DNA of 64,000 nucleotides from an uncultured Flavobacteriales bacterium (GCA_938082505.1 CALLLH010000014.1:62001-126000), one strand, 5' to 3'. Counted from the stretch's first letter, positions 51,895 to 60,300 are shown. Numbers and translations: made by a program. Notes: a model not told the origin generated them from the sequence alone.

Positions 51895-52404
51895 ATGTCC
51901 AGTTTAGAGTTCAACAACCTCCTTGTTTCCCATCAGGATTTCCTCTCAGGGTTTGCCATGGGGTTCACCCGTGACCGCGATGATGCCAACGATCTTGTCC
52001 AGGAGACTTTCGTGAAGGCACTCCGTTACAAGAACAATTTCAAGGAGGGGACCAACATCAAGGGGTGGTTGTACACCATCATGAGAAACATCTTCATCAA
52101 CAACTACAAGAAGAAGCGTTTCCAGAACACCATCGTGGACCAGACGGACAATCAGTTCTTCCTCAATTCAGGACAGGATTACCACCACGATTCAGTGACT
52201 TCACTGATCAACATCGATGACATTCAATCGGCAATTTCGAGGCTGAAGTATGATTTCCGCCGGCCATTCTCCATGTTCCTGGACGGTTTTCATTACGATG
52301 AAATCGCAGAGGAATTGGGCATTCCCATGGGGACGGTGAAGAGCCGCATCTTCCATGCGCGGAAGCGTCTCAGGGAGGAGTTGTCCGAATTCGAGGTGGC
52401 TTGA
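51895..52404 (+). CDS. RNA polymerase ECF-type sigma factor
   Basis: A 169-residue ECF sigma factor. Region 2 has FTRDRDDANDLVQETFVKALRY and NIKGWLYTIMRNIFINNYKKKR; region 4 has FSMFLDGFHYDEIAEELGIPMGTVKSRIFHARKRL. It closely follows the MerR/B12-type regulator. In Bacteroidota and other phyla such a pair often heads photoprotection or carotenoid gene sets, but no carotenoid gene follows here. An earlier in-frame GTG at 51850 is possible but would put the start one base from a promoter box. A strong terminator follows. Confidence 0.92.
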   Translation: MSSLEFNNLLVSHQDFLSGFAMGFTRDRDDANDLVQETFVKALRYKNNFKEGTNIKGWLYTIMRNIFINNYKKKRFQNTIVDQTDNQFFLNSGQDYHHDSVTSLINIDDIQSAISRLKYDFRRPFSMFLDGFHYDEIAEELGIPMGTVKSRIFHARKRLREELSEFEVA

Positions 52405-52441
52405 GTCAGGACCGACCACGGATTTGATTTTATCCATGGTG

Positions 52442-52477
52442 AAAGGCGAAAGGTGCGCAACCTTTCGCCTTTTTTGT
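52442..52477 (+). terminator. Rho-independent terminator
   Basis: AAAGGCGAAAGG (52442-52453) pairs perfectly with CCTTTCGCCTTT (52461-52472) around a seven-base loop and runs into T residues. It ends the ECF sigma transcript. Confidence 0.88.
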
Positions 52478-52506
52478 CGTCCTATCCTCGGTACATTGCA
52501 TCACCC

Positions 52507-55500
52507 ATGATCAAATCCGTGCAATCCATAGCGAAATGGACGTCCAGAGGCGCAGCGCTGTGTGTGACTTTGGGGCTGTCACAATTGACTTCCGCCCAGT
52601 TGGAGGTGAACAGCACCTTGACTCCTGACGAATACGTGAATGATGTGCTGCTCGGAACGGGAGTGGAAGCCACCAACGTGCAGTTCACGGGGAGCCCGGT
52701 GCAGATCGGTCAGATTACGGGTTTTGACGTTTCGGAATTTCCCATTGCGGCAGGTCTGATCCTGTCTACGGAGGTGGCCAACAATCCAGCCAACATTGAC
52801 GATGGCTGTCAGGATGATTTCATCGATGACGGGTTGGAGGTGTCCGGTGATCCTGATTTGTTGTCCATTGCCAACAGCGTGCCGCCGCTCATCGGTCAGA
52901 GTTTCTCGGTCTCGAGCGTCAATGACATCTGCGCCATCGAATTCGACTTCGTGGCGACGGGGGATACAGTGCGCTTCAACTACGTGTTCGGATCGGACGA
53001 GTACCTGGGTTGGATCAATTCCCAGTACAACGACATTTTTGGTTTCTTCCTGAGTGGACCCGGCATCAATGGACCCTATGCCGACAATGCCGTCAACCTG
53101 GCCGAGGTGCCCGGAAGCGACCCGCAATTGGCCATCACGATCAGTTCGGTCAACAACATCACCAATTCCGCATACTACATAGACAACCCCAACCCACATG
53201 ACGTCCTGTGCCAGAACGGATACACCGTTAAACTGACCGCGGAAAGCGTGGTGGAATGCGGCGAGACCTACCACATCAGGCTGGCGATTGCCGACGGTTC
53301 GGACACTGCACTGGAGTCTTTCGTGATCCTGGAATCCGGATCCTTCGAATCGAATTCTGTGGTGGAAGTGGACCTGTCCATCGATGTCGGCGGCCCCGAT
53401 GCCAACATCATTTACGAGGATTGCGGAGAGGCGTTGCTCACATTCACGCGTCCCCTCGAGACGATCATCGACATCGAGGAGATGGTCATCATCGACTACA
53501 GTGCCAGCACGGCGACGAACGGAGTCGATTTCACCGAGTTGCCTGACACGGTTTTCTTCCCGCCCTTCGTCTCCGTCCAGCAATTCCCGTTGGACGCCTT
53601 TGAGGACGGCATCCCTGAAGGCGTGGAGACCGTGGTGATGGAAATCCTGAACCTCGCGGCATGCAATGGGGGAGGGTTGACCAGCTATTTCGAGTTCGAC
53701 ATCGCCGATGAGCCCGATCCCCTTGTCGTGGATGGTTTCGATGCCACCCTGTGTGTCGGGGACTCCGTGTTGCTTGAGCCGATCATCGAAGGGGGGTATG
53801 GCAATTTCCACTACGATTGGGACTGCAATCCCGGGGTGGACGAACCCACCTACAATTACATTCCGGCTGCAGCGGGTGAATATGATTGCATCGTCACGGT
53901 GAGCGACACCTGTGGCATGCCCGAGGACCCGGGAACGTTCAACATTGTGGTGGAGGAGTATCCCGAGCTCACGGTGGAGATCCTTGGTGGGGATGTGGTC
54001 CTTTCCTGCAATGGTTTCGAGGAGATTTTCGCCGTTGCGGATGGAGGCAATCCCCCCTACACGTATTCCTGGGAGTTGCAGGATGACCAGCCTGCTTTCG
54101 GCTATGGCAACAGTTTCTTTCTGTCCACCTGGTTGAATGCCAGTGAGGTGCATGTGATTGTGGAGGACGCCTGTGGCCTGACCGCGGAAGCCATGGTCAA
54201 CGTCAGCATCGACGTACCGGAACTCATTGTCGAGCTCGAGGACAGCTACGAGGTGAGCTGCAATGTGCCGTTCAGCATTGCGCCCGATTGGTCCGGGGGA
54301 GAACCATTCTTCAATTTCGCCTGGCTGAACGGATTCGCATTCCTCGGGTTCGGCGAGACGTTGAACTGGACCACTGCAGAGGACTTGTCGGTGACATTGG
54401 AGGTGAGCGATGGATGTGGTCAATTCGTGACGGTTCAGACGGAAATCGAGGTGGTGAGTCCCCCGCTTGAGGTCACTTTGCCGGACTCGATGGTCGGCCC
54501 CTGCACGGAGACTTTCGTCATCACACCCGAAATTGAAGGAGGCAGTGGGGTCTACACCTATCAATGGACACAGAATTTCAATCCGGTAGGAGACCAGTCC
54601 ACCTATACCTACAGCGATGGATTGCCCAGCACCTTCTCGGTGGAGGTCACCGACAATTGCCAGTCTTCAGGTGGCGCATCGACCAGCATCGTCATCGACA
54701 ACCCGCCCTTGGTCATTGAATTGCAGGACACCATCAATGCGTCGTGCGTGGATTACACGGCGATTGCAGTCGACATCATCAGTGGAGCAGGGGATTACAG
54801 TTTTGAATGGACGGTGGGAGGCATCCCCTACGCCGGAGATGATCCGCAGATCACCGTCCAGAGTTTCGTCACCACGCCGATCGGGGTCGAGGTCCTCGAT
54901 GGTTGCGGTGGAGAGGATGCAACCGCGGGACTGCTCGTCATCCCGGATGTGCCCATGACGCTGACGGTATCGAGCGACACGGTGGTCTGCAGGGGTGCGG
55001 CCTTGACGATTTCTGCCCAAGCCACGGGGGGCGAGGAAGGGTTCGTTTACAGTTGGCCGACCATTCCAGCTTTTGGAGAGAACCAATACATCGCACCGAG
55101 CAATTCATACAGCTACCCCGTGGAAGTGACGGACATCTGTGGGGAGACCTTGACGGAAACGGTCGTGGTGGAAGTGCAATACATCTACAGCGATTTTTAC
55201 ACGAGTTACCTGTCGGATACCCGCATCGAGTTCATTGCCACTCCGGATCCCGTCTGTCCCTCATGTGACTATGCATGGGATTTCGGTGACGGGGCCACAA
55301 GTGTGGAAATGAACCCCATCCACGAATACGACGGGTTGTACGATTACTATGCCCAGCTGACGGTGACCAATTCGCTCGGATGCACGGACAGCGCGTATAC
55401 CTTGGTTGAAGGGCCGGTCATCGTCTACATTCCAAACGCGTTCACTCCGAACAACGATGGCATCAACGACGCCTTTCAGGTGGTGATTTCGGATGTGGTC

Positions 55501-55695
55501 TATTACGAGATCAACATTTTCAACCGTTGGGGAGAGGAGGTGTTCTACAGCACCGATCCCGACGAGGCGTGGATCGGCAACATGAAAGGAGGAGAGCACT
55601 ATGTCCCCCCAGGCATGTACAATTACCGCTTGCGCTGGAAGGGTTCGCGGACTGACGCCGAAGAGCTTTCGGGAACCATAGAGTTGATGCGCTGA
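52507..55695 (+). CDS. Choice-of-anchor L / PKD-like giant T9SS type B cargo protein
   Basis: A 1062-residue secreted protein. Signal segment SRGAALCVTLGLSQLTSAQ. The choice-of-anchor L domain (about residues 40-270) shows VSEFPIAAGLILSTE, FDFVATGDTVRFNYVFGSDEY and DIFGFFLSGPGINGPY. At least six Ig/PKD-like modules of about 85 residues follow, each with an S/G-rich turn and paired cysteines. A true PKD repeat with CDYAWDFGDGATS lies near residue 920. The final 90 residues are the gliding-motility C-terminal domain (YIPNAFTPNNDGINDAF, NRWGEEVFY), the type B signal for type IX export. It is probably a surface adhesin. Confidence 0.88.
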   Translation: MIKSVQSIAKWTSRGAALCVTLGLSQLTSAQLEVNSTLTPDEYVNDVLLGTGVEATNVQFTGSPVQIGQITGFDVSEFPIAAGLILSTEVANNPANIDDGCQDDFIDDGLEVSGDPDLLSIANSVPPLIGQSFSVSSVNDICAIEFDFVATGDTVRFNYVFGSDEYLGWINSQYNDIFGFFLSGPGINGPYADNAVNLAEVPGSDPQLAITISSVNNITNSAYYIDNPNPHDVLCQNGYTVKLTAESVVECGETYHIRLAIADGSDTALESFVILESGSFESNSVVEVDLSIDVGGPDANIIYEDCGEALLTFTRPLETIIDIEEMVIIDYSASTATNGVDFTELPDTVFFPPFVSVQQFPLDAFEDGIPEGVETVVMEILNLAACNGGGLTSYFEFDIADEPDPLVVDGFDATLCVGDSVLLEPIIEGGYGNFHYDWDCNPGVDEPTYNYIPAAAGEYDCIVTVSDTCGMPEDPGTFNIVVEEYPELTVEILGGDVVLSCNGFEEIFAVADGGNPPYTYSWELQDDQPAFGYGNSFFLSTWLNASEVHVIVEDACGLTAEAMVNVSIDVPELIVELEDSYEVSCNVPFSIAPDWSGGEPFFNFAWLNGFAFLGFGETLNWTTAEDLSVTLEVSDGCGQFVTVQTEIEVVSPPLEVTLPDSMVGPCTETFVITPEIEGGSGVYTYQWTQNFNPVGDQSTYTYSDGLPSTFSVEVTDNCQSSGGASTSIVIDNPPLVIELQDTINASCVDYTAIAVDIISGAGDYSFEWTVGGIPYAGDDPQITVQSFVTTPIGVEVLDGCGGEDATAGLLVIPDVPMTLTVSSDTVVCRGAALTISAQATGGEEGFVYSWPTIPAFGENQYIAPSNSYSYPVEVTDICGETLTETVVVEVQYIYSDFYTSYLSDTRIEFIATPDPVCPSCDYAWDFGDGATSVEMNPIHEYDGLYDYYAQLTVTNSLGCTDSAYTLVEGPVIVYIPNAFTPNNDGINDAFQVVISDVVYYEINIFNRWGEEVFYSTDPDEAWIGNMKGGEHYVPPGMYNYRLRWKGSRTDAEELSGTIELMR

Positions 55696-55735
55696 GCAAG
55701 GCCGGGGTTTCCGGGTTGGGGCTTTTTTCTGAACC

Positions 55736-55743
55736 TAAATTTG
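55736..55743 (+). promoter_or_regulatory. Promoter -7 box at leaderless distance (sugar permease)
   Basis: TAAATTTG, an exact match, starts 12 bases before ATG 55748 with a GCGC gap. TTG at 55716 is 20 bases further upstream and fits the -33 element. Confidence 0.65.
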
Positions 55744-55747
55744 GCGC

Positions 55748-57079
55748 ATGACCAATGCGCGGCAATACCGGGGAGCGTTCATTACGGTAACCTCCCTTTT
55801 CTTCATGTGGGGCTTCATCACGGTGTTGGTGGATGCCTTGATCCCGAGGTTGAAGGATGTGTTTGAATTGACCTACCTCCAAGCGGGGATGGTGCAGTTC
55901 GCCTGGTTCACGGCTTACGGTCTGATTTCCATACCCGGGGGCAAACTCATCAAGAGGATGGGGTACAGGAATGGAATCCTGGTGGGACTGTCATTGGCCG
56001 CCATCGGATGTCTGATGTTCTATCCGGCAGCCTCGACGCGATTGTTCATCCTGTTTCTGCTCGCCCTCTTCGTGGTCGCAGCGGGCATCACCGTCTTGCA
56101 GGTGGCGGCCAATCCCTACATCTCGGTGCTCGGGTCGGAGGAGGGCGCCTCCAGTCGATTGAACCTGGCCCAGGCCTTCAACTCGCTGGGGACCACCATT
56201 GCCCCCGTGATCAGTGCAGGCTACCTCCTGGCGGATACCGTCAAAACGGGAGAAGAGCAGGCATCCTTGACATCGGAGGCATTGGAATCATACAGGGTGG
56301 CAGAAGCTGGCGCTGTCCAGGGCCCCTTCATCGTCATTGCAGCGGCATTCCTGCTGCTGGCCTTTGTCATCAGCCGGGTTTCCTTGCCACGTATTCTCGA
56401 AGGAGGTGCAGATGGTCGAATTTCGGATGTCATGGGAAACCGGCGGCTGATGGCTGGAGCCGTTGGGATTTTCGTTTATGTCGGAGCCGAGGTGGCGCTG
56501 GGGAGCTATATGGTCAATTATGGCCTGAACCTCAACGTGCATGAACTGATGCAATCGCATCCATTCCTCGAGCGGATGGCGGGCATGGCGGCATCCATCA
56601 AAGGGCAATCGGTCTCCAGCCTCGATCCCAAGGGAAAGCTGGGTGTGCTGTTGACGTTTTATTGGGGTGGTGCCATGGTCGGACGTTTCGTCGGCGCGGC
56701 GTTGATGCAGAAAATCAACCCAGGTCTTCTGCTTGGAATCTTCGCTTCAGTTGCAATGGCGCTGGTGGTGAGCAGCAGCATGTCTTCCGGATTGGCTGCA
56801 CTGTTGATGCTGCTTGCGGTCGGTCTCTGCAATTCCATCATGTTTCCCACCATCTTCACCTTGGGCATAGAGCAATTGGGTGAGGCCAAGCCACAAGGAA
56901 GCGGTGTGCTGTGCACGGCCATTGTGGGAGGGGCCTTCATTCCACCGGCGTTTGGTGCCTTGGTCGATTCCGCAGGGTTCGCGGTAGCGCTTTTGTTGCC
57001 TGCACTCTGCTATTCCTACATCGCGGGGTTTGGTTTCAGGGCGGGGAAAAAGGCGTACAAGCCCGGCATGGCGGCTTGA
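55748..57079 (+). CDS. FucP-type sugar/proton MFS transporter
   Basis: A 443-residue permease of the fucose/glucose-galactose subfamily of the major facilitator superfamily, with about twelve membrane helices. Family marks: FITVTSLFFMWGFITVLVDALIPRLKDVFELT, the QVAANPYISVLG block after helix 4, NLAQAFNSLGTTIAP, and in the second half VGAEVALGSYMVNYG and FWGG-equivalent FYWGGAMVGRF. It would import a neutral sugar with protons; the actual sugar cannot be told and no catabolic gene is adjacent. A central cytoplasmic loop of about 60 residues separates the halves. Confidence 0.92.
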   Translation: MTNARQYRGAFITVTSLFFMWGFITVLVDALIPRLKDVFELTYLQAGMVQFAWFTAYGLISIPGGKLIKRMGYRNGILVGLSLAAIGCLMFYPAASTRLFILFLLALFVVAAGITVLQVAANPYISVLGSEEGASSRLNLAQAFNSLGTTIAPVISAGYLLADTVKTGEEQASLTSEALESYRVAEAGAVQGPFIVIAAAFLLLAFVISRVSLPRILEGGADGRISDVMGNRRLMAGAVGIFVYVGAEVALGSYMVNYGLNLNVHELMQSHPFLERMAGMAASIKGQSVSSLDPKGKLGVLLTFYWGGAMVGRFVGAALMQKINPGLLLGIFASVAMALVVSSSMSSGLAALLMLLAVGLCNSIMFPTIFTLGIEQLGEAKPQGSGVLCTAIVGGAFIPPAFGALVDSAGFAVALLLPALCYSYIAGFGFRAGKKAYKPGMAA

Positions 57080-57215
57080 CAATCGATCCTGAACCTGTGG
57101 ACAACGGGGTTCGAAAGTTTCACAATTGATTCCCTGAGCCTTGGAGGGTGACGGATAGTGACGTTCATTGGGAACCATCTGTACGGAAAACTGTTACAGT
57201 GACAATCGACCCGAT

Positions 57216-57365
57216 ATGGCGAAGAAGAAGAAAAAAACCAAGGAGCTGCAGCCGAACATCAAAGTGCGCCTTGATGGCCGGACCGTCATCACGGTAAGGG
57301 ATCCGAGCAAGTTGGATTTCTGGAGGGAGAAATACCCGAAATTGGAGATCCTCGAGGAGTCCTGA
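57216..57365 (+). CDS. Small basic protein, unknown function
   Basis: A 49-residue protein opening with a lysine run (MAKKKKKTKELQPN) and continuing RLDGRTVITVRDPSKLDFWREKYP. I know no domain. Support for coding: protein-like second half, a position just before a strong terminator that would otherwise have no gene to end, and a TGA that lies inside the first of two tandem hairpins. The 136 bases upstream show no clean promoter box. Confidence 0.6.
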   Translation: MAKKKKKTKELQPNIKVRLDGRTVITVRDPSKLDFWREKYPKLEILEES

Positions 57366-57380
57366 GCCGCTGGCTCAGGC
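57362..57380. repeat. Perfect hairpin overlapping a stop codon
   Basis: CCTGAGCC (57362-57369) and GGCTCAGG (57373-57380) form an eight-base stem with a GCT loop. It includes the stop codon of the small protein gene and abuts the terminator hairpin. Confidence 0.8.
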
Positions 57381-57425
57381 CCAAGAAAAAGGCCGGCCCA
57401 TCATGGGCCGGCCTTTTTCTTGGGG
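57381..57425. terminator. Long perfect bidirectional terminator
   Basis: The arms 57381-57401 and 57405-57425 are perfect inverse complements of 21 bases, with a TCA loop. The stem contains A5 and T5 on either side of a GC-rich core, so it can end transcription from both the small protein gene (+) and the gene at 57439 (-). Confidence 0.9.
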
Positions 57426-57438
57426 AATCCCATGGTGT

Positions 57439-57708
57439 TCAGGCCACCTGAGCCAACCGCTGGCCTTCCAAGCTCAGCGCTTCACGGCCCTTCTTGGTGA
57501 GCATGTAACCGTTCTTGTTTTGGATCATGCCGTCGAGGTACAGTCGGGTGATCCGCTCTCCAATCCGGGCTTGTCCTACGCTCAACGTGACATCACCCTC
57601 GATGCGTTTCCAAAAGTTGCGTTCAAGGGCAGACAGACGGATGTGCTCCTGCATTTCCTTCTTGTGCTGCTGGACGATGTCGAGAATCATCAAGTCGTGC
57701 TTATCCAT
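57439..57708 (-). CDS. Small winged-helix-like DNA-binding protein
   Basis: An 89-residue protein with a predicted winged-helix fold: ERNFWKRIEGDVTLSVGQARIGERITRLYLDGMI would form the helix-turn-helix, and QNKNGYMLTKKGREAL the wing. The YMLTKKG pattern is common to wHTH proteins of the MarR/PadR type. A TATTTTGC promoter box at 57761-57768 (minus strand) gives a leader of about 48 bases. A GTACA-GATA-TGTAC inverted repeat lies a further 35 bases upstream and could be its operator. The target is unknown. Confidence 0.75.
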   Translation of the reverse strand: MDKHDLMILDIVQQHKKEMQEHIRLSALERNFWKRIEGDVTLSVGQARIGERITRLYLDGMIQNKNGYMLTKKGREALSLEGQRLAQVA

Positions 57709-57760
57709 GAGGTTGAGTCGGTGTGCTGTGAGTCGCAGAGGGGAGGTTCCCCGAGCAGCG

Positions 57761-57768
57761 GCAAAATA
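57761..57768 (-). promoter_or_regulatory. Possible promoter -7 box (winged-helix gene)
   Basis: TATTTTGC on the minus strand; the start codon is 53 bases downstream of its last base. Confidence 0.35.
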
Positions 57769-57802
57769 GAAGCCAGCACGGATGAATCAAGAGTTTTCCA
57801 TG

Positions 57803-57816
57803 GTACAGATATGTAC
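57803..57816. repeat. GTACA-GATA-TGTAC inverted repeat
   Basis: Five-base arms around GATA, in the AT-richer stretch between the winged-helix gene and the end of the pseudo-acyltransferase gene. Confidence 0.5.
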
Positions 57817-57855
57817 AAATTGTTCACGCTATGATGACCCACGGATAAAATGCGG

Positions 57856-58335
57856 TCAAGTGTAGTAGCTGAACACCCTGTGGATGTACGACAGATCGCG
57901 GTCCGGGAATTTCCCCGACACGAACGGGGTATTGAATCGAATCCGCCTCAGTTCAGGAGCGAGGCTGACCAATTGGATGTTGTTGGATGCGCTTTTCCGA
58001 AGCAACTCAACCAGGTTGGGTGCATTGAAGGGGACCAGGATGAGTCCCTCGCCCGGAGCAGGGAGGATTGGTCCTTTGCTTGGAGCAGGCGCCTCGAGGT
58101 GGTCCCTTTCGGCGGCAGACCACCAGCGGGTATTGAGTCCCAAATGGACTTCAAGGAGTTCGGTCTCCATCTGCCATCGCTCCAAACCCGGCCCAAGGAT
58201 CAGGATGCCCGCCGAGGTTTGTCTCGGGGAGGGCCCCTCGCATTTCCATCCGCGCCAACGCAGCCAGAGGCCCATCATTCTCCTGATGACCTTGGGGCGC
58301 TGTGACCTCGGATGCTCTGGATCCCGTGCTTCCAT
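57856..58335 (-). CDS. Acyltransferase-like protein lacking catalytic residues
   Basis: A 159-residue protein resembling the short glycerol-3-phosphate/1-acyl-glycerophosphate acyltransferases of Bacteroidota. The N-terminal WLRWRGWKCEG, the hydrophobic ILILGP strand and the C-terminal LVSLAPELRRIRFNTPF align with family blocks (GWKVEG, VLIVAPH, RVxFGxPF). The catalytic HxxxxD motif, expected just after the ILILGP strand, reads GLERWQ: histidine to glycine and aspartate to glutamine. No EGTR motif is seen either. It is therefore probably a pseudoenzyme or has a new role. The ATG overlaps the aat stop (TGATG). Family assignment is from memory of the motifs. Confidence 0.6.
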   Translation of the reverse strand: MEARDPEHPRSQRPKVIRRMMGLWLRWRGWKCEGPSPRQTSAGILILGPGLERWQMETELLEVHLGLNTRWWSAAERDHLEAPAPSKGPILPAPGEGLILVPFNAPNLVELLRKSASNNIQLVSLAPELRRIRFNTPFVSGKFPDRDLSYIHRVFSYYT

Positions 58336-59015
58336 CAACCGTCTGTATTGAAAGACCAAGGCCCACGCACCGTGTCTTGGGTCATTGCGCTTTCCAGGGC
58401 GCTGAGGAAAAAGGAACGGGTCCGGTGTTCTGCTCCCAGGGTGGCGAGGTGGGGATTCATGATCTGGCAGTCAATCCAGTCGAATTTCGCGGACGCCAGA
58501 TGACCGGCCAGCTGGATGAAGGCGGCTTTGCTGGCATTGGATTGGCGGGTAAACATGGATTCCCCGAAGAACATGCTTCCAAGTGAAACACCATACAGTC
58601 CGCCAGCCAGGTTGCCCTCCGCATCCCAAGCCTCCACACTGTGGGCGAAACCCATCTCATGAAGGACCACATAGGCCTGGATGAAATCGTCCGTAATCCA
58701 GGTTCCTTCATCATCGCGCTGCGAGCATCCCAGAATGACACCGTTGAAATCCTGATCCATGGTGCAACTGAAAGTGCCTTTGTTCAAGACGGCCCGCATG
58801 CTCTTGCTGACCTTGACCGATTCGGGCTTCATCATGGCCCTGGGGTCGGGGCACCACCAGAGCAACGGGTCCTCGGGGGCAGACCAGGGAAAGATGCCCC
58901 TTTCGTATGCCAGGAGCAATCGATCGGGAGAAAGGTCTCCCCCGATGGCGACGAGCCCATCTTCCCTGAAGGCTTCCGAAGGCGGGAACCAAACCTCTGA
59001 CCCCAATTGATACAT
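58335..59015 (-). CDS. aat: Leucyl/phenylalanyl-tRNA-protein transferase
   Basis: A 226-residue enzyme matching Aat. Blocks seen: VWFPPSEAFREDGLVAIGGDLSPDRLLLAYERGIFPW, WWCPDPRA, WITDDFIQAYVVLHEMGFAHSVEAW, GGLYGVSLGSMFFGESMF, and FDWIDCQIMNPHLATLGA. Aat adds leucine or phenylalanine to protein N-termini, marking them for ClpS/ClpAP degradation in the N-end rule pathway. A TAATTTCG promoter box lies 15 bases before the ATG. The pseudo-acyltransferase gene is coupled behind it. Confidence 0.96.
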   Translation of the reverse strand: MYQLGSEVWFPPSEAFREDGLVAIGGDLSPDRLLLAYERGIFPWSAPEDPLLWWCPDPRAMMKPESVKVSKSMRAVLNKGTFSCTMDQDFNGVILGCSQRDDEGTWITDDFIQAYVVLHEMGFAHSVEAWDAEGNLAGGLYGVSLGSMFFGESMFTRQSNASKAAFIQLAGHLASAKFDWIDCQIMNPHLATLGAEHRTRSFFLSALESAMTQDTVRGPWSFNTDG

Positions 59016-59022
59016 GGCATGC

Positions 59023-59030
59023 CGAAATTA
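59023..59030 (-). promoter_or_regulatory. Promoter -7 box (aat)
   Basis: TAATTTCG on the minus strand begins 15 bases before the aat ATG, predicting a leader of about three bases. Confidence 0.5.
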
Positions 59031-59077
59031 GGGCCGGGAGAGCTTGACGATTTCCTCAAGTCATCAGAGAAGAACAG

Positions 59078-59746
59078 ATGGAGCATTCAGTGGATTGGTC
59101 AGGATGGGAAGATGCGGGCAAACCGTTGCCCGGCGCAGCTGCTCATCGTCCGATGATGCCCTACGCGCGTTCTTCGGCGGCTGAGGCCCGGGCCAAAGGG
59201 AACGCAGGGGTGGATTTCAGGGAGGCGGCCGTATTCATCGGAATTGAACCCGATGGAACCATGGCATTGATTGAAAGGACACCCGAAAAAGGGCCGCATG
59301 GTGGCCAGATGGCATGGCCGGGAGGGGCAAGGGAGCCGGGAGAGTCCATGCTGGAGTGCGCATTGCGGGAATGGAGGGAGGAGTTGGGGCTGCCTGGTGC
59401 ACACGGCCCCATGCGCCCCCCGGTTCCATTGACTGAAGTCCACGTCGAGCCGAGCCGATTCGTGGTGCGGCCGTTCGTGGCCCCGGTGGAGCTGCCGGAC
59501 CTGCTGATGCCCGATGAGGTTGAAGTGGCGGCGGTTCACCGGATCCGGTTGGACGACATTGTGGACGACCGCTACAGGACCCGACGGCCCGTGCTCGTCC
59601 ACCTTCCGGGCAGGAGGGGCTTCAAGTGGGAAGCGCCGGGTTTTGCGCTGCCGGAAGTGCCCTTCATCTGGGGGGCTACAGCTTTGATCCTTTGCGAAGT
59701 TGCCGAGTGGTATGCCGCTTGGAGCAGCAAACCTTCACCGAAGTAA
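59078..59746 (+). CDS. NUDIX hydrolase, CoA pyrophosphatase-like
   Basis: A 222-residue NUDIX protein. The NUDIX box is complete: GGAREPGESMLECALREWREELGL matches the pattern G-x5-E-x7-RE-x2-EE-x-G. It is preceded by the GGQMAWPGG segment typical of NudL/CoA-diphosphatase members and by RSSAAEARAKGNAGVDFREAAV. The fold ends FIWGATALILCEVAEW, also typical of that subgroup. It would cleave CoA, acyl-CoA or a similar nucleotide diphosphate. The next gene starts 10 bases downstream with its own promoter box inside the end of this gene. Confidence 0.9.
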   Translation: MEHSVDWSGWEDAGKPLPGAAAHRPMMPYARSSAAEARAKGNAGVDFREAAVFIGIEPDGTMALIERTPEKGPHGGQMAWPGGAREPGESMLECALREWREELGLPGAHGPMRPPVPLTEVHVEPSRFVVRPFVAPVELPDLLMPDEVEVAAVHRIRLDDIVDDRYRTRRPVLVHLPGRRGFKWEAPGFALPEVPFIWGATALILCEVAEWYAAWSSKPSPK

Positions 59747-59751
59747 TTTTG
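59744..59751 (+). promoter_or_regulatory. Promoter -7 box at leaderless distance (gene at 59756)
   Basis: TAATTTTG, an exact match, starts 12 bases before the ATG with a CCGA gap. It overlaps the stop codon of the NUDIX gene. Confidence 0.6.
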
Positions 59752-59755
59752 CCGA

Positions 59756-60298
59756 ATGGCAACAAAAAAGGCACTGGCGTTGGCCGAACTCCATGAAGGG
59801 CTTCATTCACCGGTCGAAGAGCGCCGGGATGCCGCATTGAAACGCGTGGCGGCGGAGGGAGAGCTCGCGACCATTGGTGAGCTCGTGAGGCTGCGCGGGG
59901 AGACGGATGAACCGAAAGTCCGCGAGGAAGTCGCCAATCTGCTGCGTGGGCTCAAGCTAGAGGGCGCTGGAACCGAGCTGATCGCAGTGGCCCTTCGCCC
60001 GGAGCATGCCGACCAATTGGCCGATTTATTGGGGTTCCTGTGGGAATGTGGGGGGAATGCGGATGGACAGTGCAGGAATCTGGCCATACGATCGGTGGAA
60101 ATGGGCATGCCCGTCATGGTGGAGGTATTGACCCTGTTCGAAGAGCTTCCTGAATGGCTGGACGACGAGGCTGACCTTCTGGACGCCATGCTGATCCTCA
60201 AACAGGGCCTGTCTGCGCGCCAAGGGGGCAATGCCACAACAGAAGTGGAAATGCTCAAGTTGATGCTCGCCGAGCTGATGAAACGAGAGCGGAACTAA
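59756..60298 (+). CDS. HEAT-repeat-like helical protein, unknown function
   Basis: A 180-residue soluble protein made of helix pairs. VEERRDAALKRVAAEGELATIGELVRLRGE and EPKVREEVANLLRGL look like two HEAT-type repeats in the first 70 residues; the rest is acidic helix with a Leu-rich LMLAELMK end. There is no signal peptide or enzyme motif. It is conserved-looking but not recognised. It has its own promoter and ends two bases from the convergent carboxylase gene, with no terminator between. Confidence 0.75.
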   Translation: MATKKALALAELHEGLHSPVEERRDAALKRVAAEGELATIGELVRLRGETDEPKVREEVANLLRGLKLEGAGTELIAVALRPEHADQLADLLGFLWECGGNADGQCRNLAIRSVEMGMPVMVEVLTLFEELPEWLDDEADLLDAMLILKQGLSARQGGNATTEVEMLKLMLAELMKRERN

Positions 60299-60300
60299 GT

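Noticed and set aside
52579-54564. 661-codon open frame antisense to the giant T9SS protein
   Set aside because: Shadow frame; the forward protein has signal peptide, domains and sorting signal.
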